From Saprolegnia diclina VS20 (taxonomy: Eukaryota; Oomycota; Saprolegniomycetes; Saprolegniales; Saprolegniaceae): DNA of 64,000 bases. The stretch is taken from positions 172,530-236,529 of the forward strand of contig NW_008246097.1 of NCBI RefSeq assembly GCF_000281045.1, in the 5' to 3' direction. The position numbers and the translations under genes are program-made. This document shows, piece by piece, positions 51,575 to 62,400 of this stretch (position 1 is its first letter; each line of letters begins with the position of its first letter). The notes below the pieces were generated by a model that had not been told where the DNA came from, did not search any database, and saw nothing but the letters and a program-made list of their open reading frames with translations.

Positions 51575-52228
51575 CTATTGCCGGCAAATGGGGCAGTTGA
51601 GGCGCGAGTAGTACCACACGCAGATGCAGGTCTCGTGGAAGACGTGGCCGCAGCGCAGCGCGACGTGTGGGGCGTCATCGGTGCTGAGGCAGATGCAGCA
51701 GTCGCCCGCGACGCTTTCGACTGCCGACATTTGGCGCATGCGCTGGCTCGCGCGAACCTCGAGCGGGTACTCGATCGCGCAAAAGTCGCTGGTCGCATGG
51801 AGCAGATCGCGGTGCAAATCGCAGGTCGCGACTTGGTCGGCCGTCGCCGCCATCGCGCCAAACACCAAGCGCAAGAGCTTGGCAATCACGGGCGCCTTCT
51901 CGGCAAAGATCGCGCAGAGCAAGATCCGGCGCGTCTCGCTCCGCAGCTGCTGGAGGCGCGTGCTCTTGGCGTGCTTGGCGAGGCTGCGCACGCGCTCGAG
52001 ATAGCGCCGCACGTCCCGATACGTGCAGTAGATCTTCCAGCTCACGTCGCTACTCCGGTTTTCGAGCACGACCTCGTACAGCGTCGTCCACGGAAACACG
52101 CTCGTGACAATGGCATCGTCGTCGTCGTCGAGCGGGAAGACGCGCACGTCGAGGTCGCGGAGGCTCGTCGCCCGGCGAATGTCGGCGCGCCGGTGCACAA
52201 TAGTCTCAGCACCGAGCTCCTTGGTCAT
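51575..52228 (-). CDS. PX-like RING-H2 protein, probable E3 ubiquitin ligase
   Basis: 217 aa from the chosen ATG; an upstream in-frame ATG at 52297 would add 23 basic residues. Residues about 30-125 look like a PX domain: TTLYEVVLENRSSDVSWKIY followed by CTYRDVRRYLERV, the typical W-x-(V/I)-x-R/T-Y-x-(D/E)-F/V pattern. The C-terminus is a RING finger of C3H2C3 type: CCICLSTDDAPHVALRCGHV, FHETCICVWYYSRL, NCPICRQ, ending four residues after the last Cys. PX domains bind phosphoinositides, so a membrane-targeted ubiquitin ligase is inferred. No intron was found. Confidence 0.75.
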   Translation of the reverse strand: MTKELGAETIVHRRADIRRATSLRDLDVRVFPLDDDDDAIVTSVFPWTTLYEVVLENRSSDVSWKIYCTYRDVRRYLERVRSLAKHAKSTRLQQLRSETRRILLCAIFAEKAPVIAKLLRLVFGAMAATADQVATCDLHRDLLHATSDFCAIEYPLEVRASQRMRQMSAVESVAGDCCICLSTDDAPHVALRCGHVFHETCICVWYYSRLNCPICRQ

Positions 52229-52679
52229 CCTCCTCTTGCCAACTGAGCTGCAGAATCGAAGGTTGTGCGACCATCGAATTCGAACACGCCGCCGCATCAC
52301 ATACTGCCAAGGAAATAAAACCCAGGTTGACTAATGGCGCAGAATTAGTGCTACGAGGTCCTCGCCTTACCACCGACGACGAGCGCATGCGAGCAAACCA
52401 CTCGGAGAAGCACCGACACGAACGAGATCTGATGGGCGGTTGGTGGCGAGAGATGCTGTGGCCGAGGACGTTGGTCTGACACTACGGAGATGCCAACCTC
52501 GGCTGCCACGAGCAGCATTGTTGTAGCAGGCGCAAGGGTCTAGTACGTCCTACGGTCCATGGAGTACGATCGCAATGTGAATTGGATCGATTGAAGTATA
52601 CTTAATACTCCGTGGCGTCTACCTGTGCTACTCGACTACTGAACTTCTACCTCGCGCGTCTGTACACTGGACTCGGTCT
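52229..52679. other. short intergenic between the RING and SAPS-like genes
   Basis: 450 nt with no supported feature other than the possible extended start of the RING gene at 52297. Confidence 0.5.
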
Positions 52680-54767
52680 TTACGCCGCCGCGTCGTCGTC
52701 CTTCTTCTTGCTCTTCTTCCGCTTCTTCTTGGCCTTCTTCCCGTTCTCGCTCACGCCGTCCACGTCCTCGTCGTTGTCTTCCGTGACATTCGGCTCGCTG
52801 CTCTGCTTGCGGCTGCGACTCTTCGGCGAATGCGCTGCGATCGCGTCGTCGTCCGTCATGGCCTCGTCGTCGTCTTCGGTGCCAATGCTCGTCTTCTTCT
52901 TGTGCTTCTTGTTCTTCTTCTTCTTCTTCTTCTCGCTGTCGACGAGCTCGATGGGCCACGCCACGTCATCGAGAAACCCGAGGCTCTTGGCGTAGTCCGA
53001 GCCGAGGTCGATGCCGGGCACCGACTCGGGCGGGTCCGGGAGGCTGCTATACCCGCCGTACCCGCCGTAGCGCGACATGGAGGTCGGCACGCTGATGCCG
53101 AGGCCCTTGATAACCATCGCCGACGTGATCGCACGCAGCTGCGGCTCAAACTCGTGCCACATTGCATGCGACATGAGGAACGAGCGCAAGTACGCATCGG
53201 GCGCGACCCCGGATGCGTGGAGGCGGAGCAGGTTGCAGCAGTGGAGCACGTAGCCGCGGCCGGCAGCGTCGCCCGACTCGAACGCCTTGACGAGCGTCGT
53301 GACAAACTTGAGTTTCTGGAGCAATGGCTTGAGGATCGCTTCGTCGTTCGTGCGCAGCGCGGCGAGCAAGAGCCGCGCGAACGTACCGGCGTACAGGTTG
53401 TTGTGGGGGAACTGGATGAACCAAAAGATGAGCGCTTGCCACGCCTCGGTCGTAAACTGCTCGAGCAAACTCGGGTCGTTCTTGACCAGCTCGTCGACCA
53501 TGAGGACGAGATCGAGGCGGAAGCCCGTAAACGGGTACGCGACGCTGTATCCTGTGTGCTGCACGCTCAGCGTGCTCTGCGGATTCATCTTGAGCTGCGC
53601 CCGGTGCGTCTCGACCATGTAGGCCAGGTACTTGGTGATGCCGACGCTCCCGACGTGCGCGAAGATGCGCGAGCGCAGCGACAGCAGCTGGTTGGGTACG
53701 AGGTTGACCACGGTGCCGCCAAACGAGTGGTACGGCGACGTCGGCGGCCCCGGCACTTGCTCGAGCGAGCTCTTGTGCAAAAGACCGAGGAGACAGCGAA
53801 GCGCCGCCTGTCGCCGGCCGCTGGGGACCGCGAGATACGACAGCGGGTCGGCCGTGTTAAGCACGTGCAAGAACGTCTTGATGAGGTCGTTGAGGAGCTG
53901 CGTCGAGTGCCCCAAGGGCTGCAAAAGGAGCTCGCCATTGTCGTCGGCTGCAAGGCGATCGATGAGCTCGAGGAAGACGTCGGCGGCCGCCACCGCGTGC
54001 GCTTCACTGTACTCGGGCTTGCAAATGTGCTCGCCGAGCGTCACGAGGATGTTCATGTCCGAGAGGCCGCGGAAGAAGCGCCATTTCGCGTCCGGCGAGC
54101 CCTTGTACATGCGAAGGAAGGCCGCGTTGTGCGGCTTACAGATCATCGCGAGAAAGACGTCGGCGACCGGGGCCTCCTCGAGATGCAATAGCATCGCGTT
54201 GATATACCGCTCGACGCCGTCGGCCGCGATCGTCTTGTACACGTCGTCGAGGTGGTAGCGCAAGAGGCGGTCGAGGAGCCGGCAGCCGTGGTGAAAGTTG
54301 CCGCGCGAGTTGGTCTGGAAGAGGCCAAAGAGGCAGCGCACGATGAGCGGCGTCTTGTTCTGGAGAAAGTTCATGATCGGCTCCGAGTTTTCGTCGTCCG
54401 TGAGCATCATCGTCACGTGGTAGCTCTTCAAGAGCTCGTCCGTGACGTTGTCGACATCGCGTGCTTCCATGTGGTCGCGGTGGTGGGCGCGGAGCTTGCG
54501 CGGGCCATTGCGAAGGAACGTCGTCTGGTTCTCGTCGACTTCGGGCACGACGCGCGTGATGAACGAGATGAATGCAGCGCAGACCTCGTCGTGCGTGAGG
54601 TATTGCAGCATCTTGACGGTCAGCGTCGGCGTCTCGAGGCTGAGCATGCGATGGAGGATCTCGAGCTGGTCCTTGTACAGGAGCTTGGGCGACAAGGTCG
54701 CGCCATGGGCGTCGGTCGCCGGGATCTCGACGGCGAGCGCGGCCATCGCCTGGTTCAGTTGACTCAT
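52680..54767 (-). CDS. probable SAPS-family PP6 phosphatase regulatory subunit
   Basis: 695 aa from ATG 54767, intronless; an earlier ATG at 54860 would add 31 residues. The protein is an all-helical repeat protein over about 560 residues. The early LTVKMLQYLTHDEVCAAFIS and the later NFHHGCRLLDRLLRYHLDDV and SVGITKYLAYMVETH recall the SAPS (Sit4-associated) domain, where a helix pair LLxYLxxPEVxxxLIxYI is repeated and the domain binds PP6/Sit4 catalytic subunits. The match is by pattern only. The C-terminal 110 residues are low-complexity: a long Lys run with KKHKKK, then acidic Asp/Glu patches and KKAKKKRKKSKKK, a likely nuclear or nucleolar targeting tail. It could instead be another armadillo-like scaffold. 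Confidence 0.6.
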   Translation of the reverse strand: MSQLNQAMAALAVEIPATDAHGATLSPKLLYKDQLEILHRMLSLETPTLTVKMLQYLTHDEVCAAFISFITRVVPEVDENQTTFLRNGPRKLRAHHRDHMEARDVDNVTDELLKSYHVTMMLTDDENSEPIMNFLQNKTPLIVRCLFGLFQTNSRGNFHHGCRLLDRLLRYHLDDVYKTIAADGVERYINAMLLHLEEAPVADVFLAMICKPHNAAFLRMYKGSPDAKWRFFRGLSDMNILVTLGEHICKPEYSEAHAVAAADVFLELIDRLAADDNGELLLQPLGHSTQLLNDLIKTFLHVLNTADPLSYLAVPSGRRQAALRCLLGLLHKSSLEQVPGPPTSPYHSFGGTVVNLVPNQLLSLRSRIFAHVGSVGITKYLAYMVETHRAQLKMNPQSTLSVQHTGYSVAYPFTGFRLDLVLMVDELVKNDPSLLEQFTTEAWQALIFWFIQFPHNNLYAGTFARLLLAALRTNDEAILKPLLQKLKFVTTLVKAFESGDAAGRGYVLHCCNLLRLHASGVAPDAYLRSFLMSHAMWHEFEPQLRAITSAMVIKGLGISVPTSMSRYGGYGGYSSLPDPPESVPGIDLGSDYAKSLGFLDDVAWPIELVDSEKKKKKKNKKHKKKTSIGTEDDDEAMTDDDAIAAHSPKSRSRKQSSEPNVTEDNDEDVDGVSENGKKAKKKRKKSKKKDDDAAA

Positions 54768-55369
54768 GGTCTCTGGACGGAGTCGCTCAAAATGAAAGAT
54801 CCCACGTGTGACCAATGCTCCAGTGTATTTTTTTGCTTCTTGTTTATCTTGACTGGACATTGGTATGTGCCACCAGTATCTTTTTAAAATCAGCTGGTTC
54901 CACTGTCTTATAATATTTTGCATGCGACACTTGGAATGTGTATGTCGAATTAAGAACGCTTTTTAATACGCCGACCCGAGAACGGTCGGGCGCATGTAAC
55001 CCCTCCATCACCTTCGCGCCACGTTCCTGTGGAAGCGGCGACCGGCGTCGACGAGGACCGCTCTGCGCGCTGTCGCCATGGACCGCGCCCATGATAGCTA
55101 CGGGCTCCGCCGAGGACGAGCATGGGCCACGCCGTGGCTGTCGTGGCCACGCGATAGGCCAGCGCGGCGCCGAGACACTGCAGCAGCTGGCGACGTTCCA
55201 TTGACTCGTAGCCACTGCTTCGCCATGCGCGCCGCCTCGTCGCCGGGAATACATGGTATGGCCTCTACGCCATCGCATCTACGGTACAGCATAGGTACAT
55301 GGAGCCGTCGGTAGCGGTCCCGACGGCGAGGCCATGGCGGACGTTGGACGTTGGTGGGCACGTTCGTTT

Positions 55370-55392
55370 CGGATATGTCCTATTTGTATCCG
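55370..55392. repeat. CGGATA inverted repeat in the RPL7A promoter
   Basis: CGGATA at 55370-55375 and TATCCG at 55387-55392 with an 11-nt spacer, about 150-175 nt upstream of the RPL7A ATG. A shorter-armed version of the TCCGGATA/TATCCGGA repeats upstream of CPSF2 and CSN4. Confidence 0.5.
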
Positions 55393-55401
55393 CTGGTCCG
55401 A

Positions 55402-55476
55402 ATTGGGTGAGCGCCGCGCGCGGATTGGCTGCAATACGATGCTTTTTTGTGATTGGCGCAAATCGCGTGAAATTGG
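55402..55476 (+). promoter_or_regulatory. cluster of four CCAAT boxes upstream of RPL7A
   Basis: ATTGG at 55402, 55424, 55452 and 55472, all in one orientation within 75 nt and ending about 68 nt before the ATG. Probable NF-Y sites driving a highly expressed ribosomal gene. Confidence 0.6.
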
Positions 55477-55518
55477 TTGGCGGCGAATTACTGGTCCGTG
55501 AGATTGCATTAGATTTAG

Positions 55519-55535
55519 CCATTCTTCATTTTTCC
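55519..55535 (+). promoter_or_regulatory. oomycete initiator plus flanking promoter element of RPL7A
   Basis: CCATTCTTCATTTTTCC fits the oomycete core CATTYYNCAWTTTNYY at every defined position. It sits 9 nt before the ATG, implying a very short 5' UTR, as is usual in oomycetes. Confidence 0.7.
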
Positions 55536-55543
55536 ATCTCAAA

Positions 55544-56632
55544 ATGCCCAGCAAGAAGGTCCTGAAGGGTGCTAGCACCACGCAGAAGCCCGCCGCCGCC
55601 AAGCCGGCTGCCAAGTCGACGGCGTCGAAGAAGAAGGGCGCCGACCCGCTCTTCCCGTCGGCCCCCAAGAACTTCCGTCTTGGTGGTGACATCCAGGTAT
55701 GCTAAGTAGACACAACGACGCCATCATGGCTCGTCTGTCGTCGAACACAACACACAAGGTCCCGGCGCAGCCGCCGGCAGGTTTCGCCAGCAATGGCCTA
55801 GCCTCGCCGGTGGTCGCAACGGGACCGTAGCGGGTACCACATACCGCAATGATATAAACGACTTGTGGTGGCCTCATCCTTTCCTAAGTGATTGAGTCAC
55901 CCAAGGTACCCTATATCTGCCGTTGTCGTGACCACGATCGACCGAGTCGGCCACGCAGCAGTCGTGCTCATGCGCCTTTTGTAGCCCAAGCGCGACCTCT
56001 CGCGCTTCGTCCGCTGGCCCAAGAACGTGCGCCTCCAGCGCCAGCACAAGATCTTGACCACGCGCCTCAAGGTCCCCCCGAGCATCAACCAGTTCACGAA
56101 CACGCTCGACAAGAACGCCGCCACGGACCTCTACAAGCTCCTCCTCAAGTACCAGCCTGAGTCGAAGGCCGCCAAGACCCAGCGTCTTCGCGACATCGCC
56201 GCCGGCAAGGAGCAGGTCTCGGCCCCCCCGGCCGTGATCAAGTACGGTCTTAACCACGTCACGTCGTTGATCGAGAACAAGAAGGCCAAGATGGTGTGCA
56301 TCGCCCACGATGTCACCCCCATCGAGCTTGTCGTGTTCCTCCCGGCCCTCTGCCGCAAGATGGACATCCCGTACTGCATCGTCAAGGGCAAGGCTCGCCT
56401 CGGGCAGCTCGTCCACAAGAAGAACGCCGCCGTCGTCGCCCTCACGCAGGTGAACAAGGAAGACAAGGCCAAGTTCGACTCGCTCAACACGGCGTTCCGC
56501 GCCCAGTTCAACGACGAATCGACGCACCGCCGCAAGTGGGGCGGTGGCATCATGGGCCTCAAGACGCAGAAGAAGCTCGAGCTCCGCGCCAAGGCCGTCG
56601 CCGCCGAACTCGCCAAGAAGGCCCAGTACTAA
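55544..56632 (+). CDS. RPL7A: 60S ribosomal protein L7a (eL8)
   Basis: Two exons (55544-55696, 55985-56632) give 266 aa, the same length as human RPL7A. The basic N-terminus is followed by [18 protein letters not shown], the splice junction, then [12 protein letters not shown]. The L7Ae RNA-binding core contains [53 protein letters not shown] and [15 protein letters not shown]. Component of the large subunit near the expansion-segment surface. The intron is 288 nt, several times longer than any other in the window; no box C/D or H/ACA snoRNA is convincing inside it. Strong promoter elements lie immediately upstream. Confidence 0.97.
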
Positions 56633-56921
56633 ATTAGTAGTTGCTGAATCCTCACGGGAGAGATGGAAAAGAAGTAGTGCCAACCTTGTAATGAAGAAAG
56701 CATCTTTGGCCTTCACACATTATTGTCTATTCTCATCTTGAAAAGATAGAAGAATCTGACAAATCGATTCTCGCATCTGCTACGGGTAGGGCTGATACAC
56801 TTGACATAATCCCGGAGGCTAGGGCAATTCCCTTGGTTGCCAACCTCCCAAGGAGCGCCTTGGGTAGAGCAGCAGACGATACAGCCCGACGAGAGAGTTT
56901 GTCGACACCGTGTTTAGGTTA
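56633..56921. other. convergent 3' region of RPL7A and CPSF2
   Basis: 289 nt between converging genes, no supported feature. Confidence 0.5.
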
Positions 56922-59481
56922 CTAGACGAGCGTGTACTGGCCGTAGAGGATGTCGCGGATGCGGTAGTAGCTGGCGCTCAGCGTGCCTTCGACCATGATC
57001 TCGTTGTTGCGCGCGCGCTTGAGCACGACGCCGTCGTCGCAGACGAGCATGCCGCCGGAAAAGTTGGCCTTGAAACCCGCTTTTGCGAGGAGTTGCTTCA
57101 TCGAGTCGAGCGTGATCTTGCCCTGCGAGAGGCGCATGGGCTCGTGCGGCGCGTCGACATCGGCCTTGTCGAGGACGCACGTCGTGCCTTGAAACTCGAG
57201 GTGCCCGTGGATGTACGCCACGTCGTGAACGCCCACCTACATCGATCCCCCCATGTCTCCACCTGCCTCCTTGCGACGTGTTCATACCTTTTGAAAGTGG
57301 GCCGACGTGTACAAGGCTTCTTTGAGCGAGACCTTGCAGACGGTCGTGTCCGACTCGATGTCGACGCACTCGTTGGGCTGCGGGCAAAACACCGCTTCGC
57401 ACGCGTCAATCGAGCTGTCGACGTACGTCTTGAGCTCGTCCGAGGTCTCGGGCGTGCCGTGGACCAAGATGAGCTTGCGCGGCTTGACCTTATCGAGGCA
57501 GTTCTTGATCGCGCGCCCGTCCGCGAGGCCGTCAAAGTCGACAAAGCTCACGGCCGCGTGCACCTCGACGGTCGCGCTTGAAAACACTGTCTTCATCGGA
57601 CGGTTCTCGCCGCTCTCGGCGTCGTCGTCGTCGCCCATGTTGACATCCGCCGTCGCGCCGTCCTCGGCCGAGCTCGTCGTCTTGCGCTTCCGGCTCTTGG
57701 CCGTTTGTGTCAAGTCCTTGAACGCTTCAGGCTGGATCGCCTGCGTCACCGATGCGTCAGAGACGAAGAAGAGACAAAGAGGCAGCACCTCGCCGTACTC
57801 GTCCCACTCGGACTTGGTCTCGATCGCAAAGAACATGGGGTACCGCGCCGTGGCAAACTGTCCAAAGCCGACCTTGAACGACCCGCGCATCTGCGCCGAC
57901 GCTACGGTTTCCATGAGTTTTCAGTCGTCACTTGGCTCTTGACACTACGCTTCTCAATCGGCGCGACGGTCTTGAGCTTGTCCGAGGCCATGTCGGCGTC
58001 GTCGTCGTCCTCCGACTCGTACTCGGCAATGCCCATCATCATGTCTTCCATCGCAGCTTCCTCGATCTCCTTGGCCTTGAGCTCGGCCTCGTTCTGGATG
58101 CGCCGCCGCTCCTTGGCTTCGTGCGCCGCGAGCTCGGCGCCTTCAAGCGGCACGTTGCGCGACTGCTTGACGACGACCGACGCGTTGTGCTGCACTTGGG
58201 CCGCGAGGGACGACGCGGGCGGCGTCGTCACAAACAAGATGCGGTTGGTGGGGTGCGGCGCCATCTGCACGAAGAGGTCTTTCGCAAAGCCCTGCGTCAT
58301 GGACGGTGACGTGGCCAGAATGACCTTGGGACTCGGCAGCTTGTCGAGCTCCTCGAGGCTGTGAATGACGTTGACGTGTCTAGGGTTGTTGTAGTTGGAG
58401 CAAAAAGCAAGTTGATACGCAAGAGGAAGCAGTTGCTTACGTAAACTGGAACGGGTTGGGCTTGCCAATGTCAAAGTTCTTGGAGATGCGCTCGCTGCAC
58501 CACTCGAGCATGGCCTGGGCCGCCTTGGGCGCGTAGTAGCTCATCGTGTGGAGAAGCGCGATCGGGTACTTGAGCCTATGCACGCGTCAATACGAGGGAA
58601 GGGATGCCGGTACACAGACTTGAGCTTGATCCAGTACTGGTCGAGCACGTGCAGCACCTCGAGGACGCGCCCGGCGCTGTCGCACGGAATGAGCACGTCG
58701 CCGCCGCGTCGGAGGGTGTTGACCACGTCGTCTCGCAAGCGTTCGTCGCGGTCCTTCATCTTGGGCTGCTCCTTGTGCAGGTGCATCGAGTCTGTGATGA
58801 GGAGCGTCGGGCGCCTACGCCATGCCGAGATAAGAGATGCCATATAGCGCCAAGGTACGAGATCGATTCGAGGAACGTCTTGCTCAAGACATGGTCGGCG
58901 CGGTGGTTGTAGTCGACTGCGTAGATGATTTCGTCCTAGAATGGCTATGTCAGCGTGCACGAGGCGAACGCGATCTGTACGGTCTCCTTGACGATGCTCC
59001 AGATGGACCCGCCAATGAGGTGTCCTGCAGCGTGCGGTGTGATGTAGATGCCTTCGCCTTGCCCGGACAGCCGCAGCTTCTGCGAGTACTTGAGCTGGAT
59101 AAACGTCTCGAGCACATGGTCCACGTCGTCGAGCGAGAAGAGGTTGAAGGCCAGATCGTCCTTTGTGCGCGCCTGAAAGGCTTCGTAGAGCACGATCTCG
59201 CCCATGCGATACACGGGCAGCGTCGCGTACACTGGCGCCTTGAGGCCAAGCGTGCCCATGGCGTAGGGCAGCGCGCCCATGTGGGCGAGGTCCGGGTGCG
59301 AGATCAAGACCAAGTCGATCTTGTCGATGACGCGCGCCAAGGGCTCGAGGAGGCCGACGTCAAAGTCATCGGTCCAGCCACAGTCGAGGAGGATGCAGAT
59401 GTCGTCGACCTCGAGGAGGTAGCAGCAGCTCGGCTCTGCCGACTGGACCCCGTACAAGGGCGTGAACGTGATCACGACCAT
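56922..59481 (-). CDS. CPSF2: cleavage and polyadenylation specificity factor subunit 2 (CPSF100)
   Basis: Catalytically inactive partner of CPSF73 in the 3'-end processing complex. About eight exons on the minus strand, the first 59481-58981 and the second 58935-58859. Homology runs end to end with human CPSF2. The metallo-beta-lactamase half has CILLDCGW, LVLISHPDLAHMGALPYAMG, VYRMGEIVLYEAFQAR, ITPHAAGHLIGGSIW and, across splice joins, YAVDYNH and RPTLLITDS; the beta-CASP half has CDSAGRVLEVLHVLDQYW and LPSPKVILATSP. Then come an acidic patch, WDEYGE-AIQPEAFKDL, RKLILVHGTPE and the C-terminal YYRIRDILYGQYTLV. The zinc motif HxHxDH is replaced by SHPDLAHMG, as is usual for CPSF100. One splice junction near 57945 has two possible donors. 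Confidence 0.92.
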
Positions 59482-59542
59482 CGTCCTGTTTGCCACAGAA
59501 ACCTACGACCCGTATAATCTTTCTCCTAAGCGACACAGCGAT

Positions 59543-59567
59543 TCCGGATATACCGTCATTATCCGGA
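59543..59567. repeat. inverted repeat TCCGGATA...TATCCGGA upstream of CPSF2
   Basis: Perfect 8-bp arms at 59543-59550 and 59560-59567 with a 9-nt spacer, 62-86 nt upstream of the CPSF2 ATG. The same arms occur upstream of CSN4. Confidence 0.75.
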
Positions 59568-59820
59568 TATGACCATACGGCCTTTCCGGTTTCTGTTGGC
59601 CATCCCGCGGTGCCAGAGCGCTGCATGCTGCGCGTCATCTAAGCCTCGTGCATGCTGCAGTAGCGAGGGCTTCTCACGCGCTTTGTATGATGCTACTGCG
59701 CTGGCGGCCACACCTCGCATGCACTTGGCTGCAGGAGACGACGCCTCAACGCGGTATAGCGTCGTCGAGGTACATTGGTACGAAGGTAGGCCACGCAATA
59801 GGATGGATTCGGCGACACGC

Positions 59821-61403
59821 TTACGCAGACGACGAGAGCACGTGGGGGTACTTGCTCTGGATGTTTTCGGCACACGCGTTGACGTTGAGGCAGATCGAGT
59901 TGATGCGGTCGTCCCAGGCTTGGAGCACCTCGCCGTCTACATCGTCCGGTCCATCAGCTGCGTCCTATGGTCGTACTACCTTGTTCAAACTCGAGGAGGC
60001 CGTTGACCTGGTCGATTGAGCCCTTCATGCGGTCTTCGCTAATCATAATGGCGGCCACCTAGTGCACGGTGGCACCCCATCGTCATATCGGAAGAATGAT
60101 ACCTTCTCTGCCTTCTTGGCGTCGACCCCGAGGAGCGTGCCGAGCTCGTCAAAGTACATGCTCGTGTAGATGCGCGAGACAGCGAGCATGTTGTGCTCCA
60201 AGAACGCTTGCTCGACGACCGTGAAGCCATTGGCGAGCTTGGCCTTTTGGTGCGGGAGCAAGCCCTCTTCGAACGCGGCAATGTCGGACCGGCGCAGACG
60301 CTGCTCCAAGTAGAGCTTCTCAAGAATACCCGCGTGCTCCATCGACTTGATGCGCTCATCCTGCATGGGCCATGACGACTTTGCACGCAGCCGTTTCAGA
60401 TGTACCTTGTAGAGCGTGGCGAGGAGGCGCGAGCGCTGGGGCCCCGCGGCCGCGAGAATCGCGCACGTCGTCGCTTTCCCGAGGAGCTGGAGGAGGTCGT
60501 CCGGGTCGACTTCCTATAGGATTACTATGGTGAAAAAGAGAGGAAGGGCCGTCGTACATCGGGCTTGGACTGGGAAAACTCGTAGTAGCGCAAAGCGGCG
60601 TCGAGGAACTTGCGCTTCGAGTCGAGGATGCGCGCGTACGACACTTGGTAGCGGATCTTGAGCGCCCAGTTGGAGGCGTCGACAGCGTGAATGACCCGGG
60701 ACGCGCGGTTGATAAAGTTCTCGGCGTCGACCGTCTCGTCCTCCTGGAGGTAGAGCTCGGCGATCTTGACGTACTTTTCGGCCTTCTCGTCGTCCGAGTA
60801 CTGCCGCGCCGAGCTCTCGAGGTTGATGGCTGCAAGCGTCTTGGCCGCCTCAATGTACTCTTCTTCCTCCATGAAGAGGTCGCAGAGTTGCTCGCGAAGG
60901 ACCACGTCCGTCTCCTCGAACGAGAGGATCCGCGGCTTGATCTGCTGCAGCGCAAAGACGAGCAGGTCCTTCTTCCACGCATGGACTTCCGTGTCGATGC
61001 GCCCGACCGCTTGGGCGAATTGGCTCAGCACCTACATACATACCCACGGTCACGATGTGGCGGCGACGAACGCAGCGCACCGTTCGCGCGACCACGAGCT
61101 GGACGTCGTCGGTCAAGACTAGAGACAGTGATTATGATGGGATCCCATATCAGCAGCATTAGGCAACGCTACCATGCTCCAGAAGGGACTTGAGCGCAGC
61201 CTCGTTCAGAGCCGACGCATCGATGTAGTCCTGCCATGCGTCTTCGTCGCCGAGGATACCTTGCATGCAGAAGGAGGTACCTTGTACGCGGCCAGCTTCT
61301 CCTTCTGGTCCACGATCTTGGCGATCTACCTCGCATGGCTATGACCATCTTTGTCAGCAGAAGAGCATGCATCTACCTGGGTCAACTTCGCGATGGAGCT
61401 CAT
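59821..61403 (-). CDS. COPS4: COP9 signalosome subunit 4
   Basis: PCI-domain subunit of the complex that removes NEDD8 from cullins. Multi-exon on the minus strand; the first exon encodes MSSIAKLTQ and the next two IAKIVDQKEKLAAYK and DYIDASALNEAALKSLLEH. The homology continues end to end: LSFEETDVVLREQLCDLFME, AELYLQEDETVDAENFINRA, YARILDSKRKFLDAALRYYE, ILAAAGPQRSRLLATLYK, GILEKLYLEQRLRRSDIAAF, LLPHQKAKLANGF, MYFDELGTLLGVDAKKAEK and SEDRMKGSIDQVNGLLEFE. The last region is the PCI winged helix. The stop at 59821-59823 follows a helical tail (DDRINSICLNVNACAENI) matching human CSN4. About eight exons; not every junction was fixed to the base. Confidence 0.9.
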
Positions 61404-61459
61404 GCTGCAAGGACTGTCGTCGGGGCGATGTCTCTCCTCACAAATTGCGCCGGGGAATG

Positions 61460-61480
61460 TCCGGATACGACATATCCGGA
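61460..61480. repeat. inverted repeat TCCGGATA...TATCCGGA upstream of CSN4
   Basis: Perfect 8-bp arms (61460-61467, 61473-61480), 5-nt spacer, 57-77 nt upstream of the CSN4 ATG. Confidence 0.8.
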
Positions 61481-62400
61481 AACGCACCTTCCTCATGACA
61501 GGCTTCTTGCGGCAAAGATCGCAACCATCACATGTACCCGTCGCTACTTCAGCCCTTCCGTTCGCCGATAATGGCGAGTCTAGACGTTATACTCCATTGT
61601 TCATTGTTATAATGCGGGTTATACAGCAACATCCTGGGCAACGTTTGCCATAACGTGACGTCAGATCCGACGGGAGCGGCCGTCGGAGCTCCTCGTATTC
61701 GAACGCCAGCACGCCGGCTCATTTTCAAACGTCTTTGACTCGTCACGGTACCCTCCTCCTGATAACACTGCGCCCGGTGTCGTTAGCCTCCATGAACCAC
61801 TGTCATTAGGTTGCCACGCTCGTCGTTCCATCAGGAGTCCATGCATGCATGGGATGCGAGGACGAGGTAGAACATGCGCCAAAGACCAAGATGCGAGGTG
61901 CTGGGCGAGCGATGCGCGGAAATCACAAGCGCCCGCATGGCCATGTCGGTTGCAACTGCGTCTCGACAGAGGTACAGCCAAGCCAACACACTCGTTGCTC
62001 TATCGCAGGAGGTCGGGCAGAACCTTGCGCGCCTTGTCTTTGCCGCTTGGTGGCTGCGTCCTCCAGTTTCTGGTGCTCACACGAGCATTTCTTGCTGCCT
62101 CTTACGATTCTCGCCTTGGCGAGTTCATGACCAAGGTGCGGAATTGGCGCCATATTTCAACCCGTAGACAATCCACCGTCATCCGACCTTGTAAGTTTGG
62201 CTGTGTGATTTAGCTCCCGCACAGCTCTCGCGCACCATCATGCAGCACGAATGCCATAGCAAGATTCGCTGCCCGTGTCCGGGTTGTCGCTCCGGCAACA
62301 TGGCGGGTGCGGTGTGTAACCCCGTTCCAGCTTGAACCAACCAAGTGTATTCGATTGTAGAGTTTTCAAAGCATGCGATCTGAGAGGTCGGGCCATTCGA

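Larger units (their letters stand above)
54768..55543. other. divergent promoter region of the SAPS-like and RPL7A genes
   Basis: About 775 nt. The RPL7A side carries a TATCCG inverted repeat, four ATTGG boxes and an initiator element, listed separately. No coding frame. Confidence 0.65.

Noticed and set aside
52830-54191. 453-residue plus-strand frame
   Set aside because: Antisense shadow of the SAPS-like gene.
55697-55984. Box C/D snoRNA in the RPL7A intron
   Set aside because: Only a weak C-like ATGATAT and no matching CTGA at suitable spacing or terminal stem.
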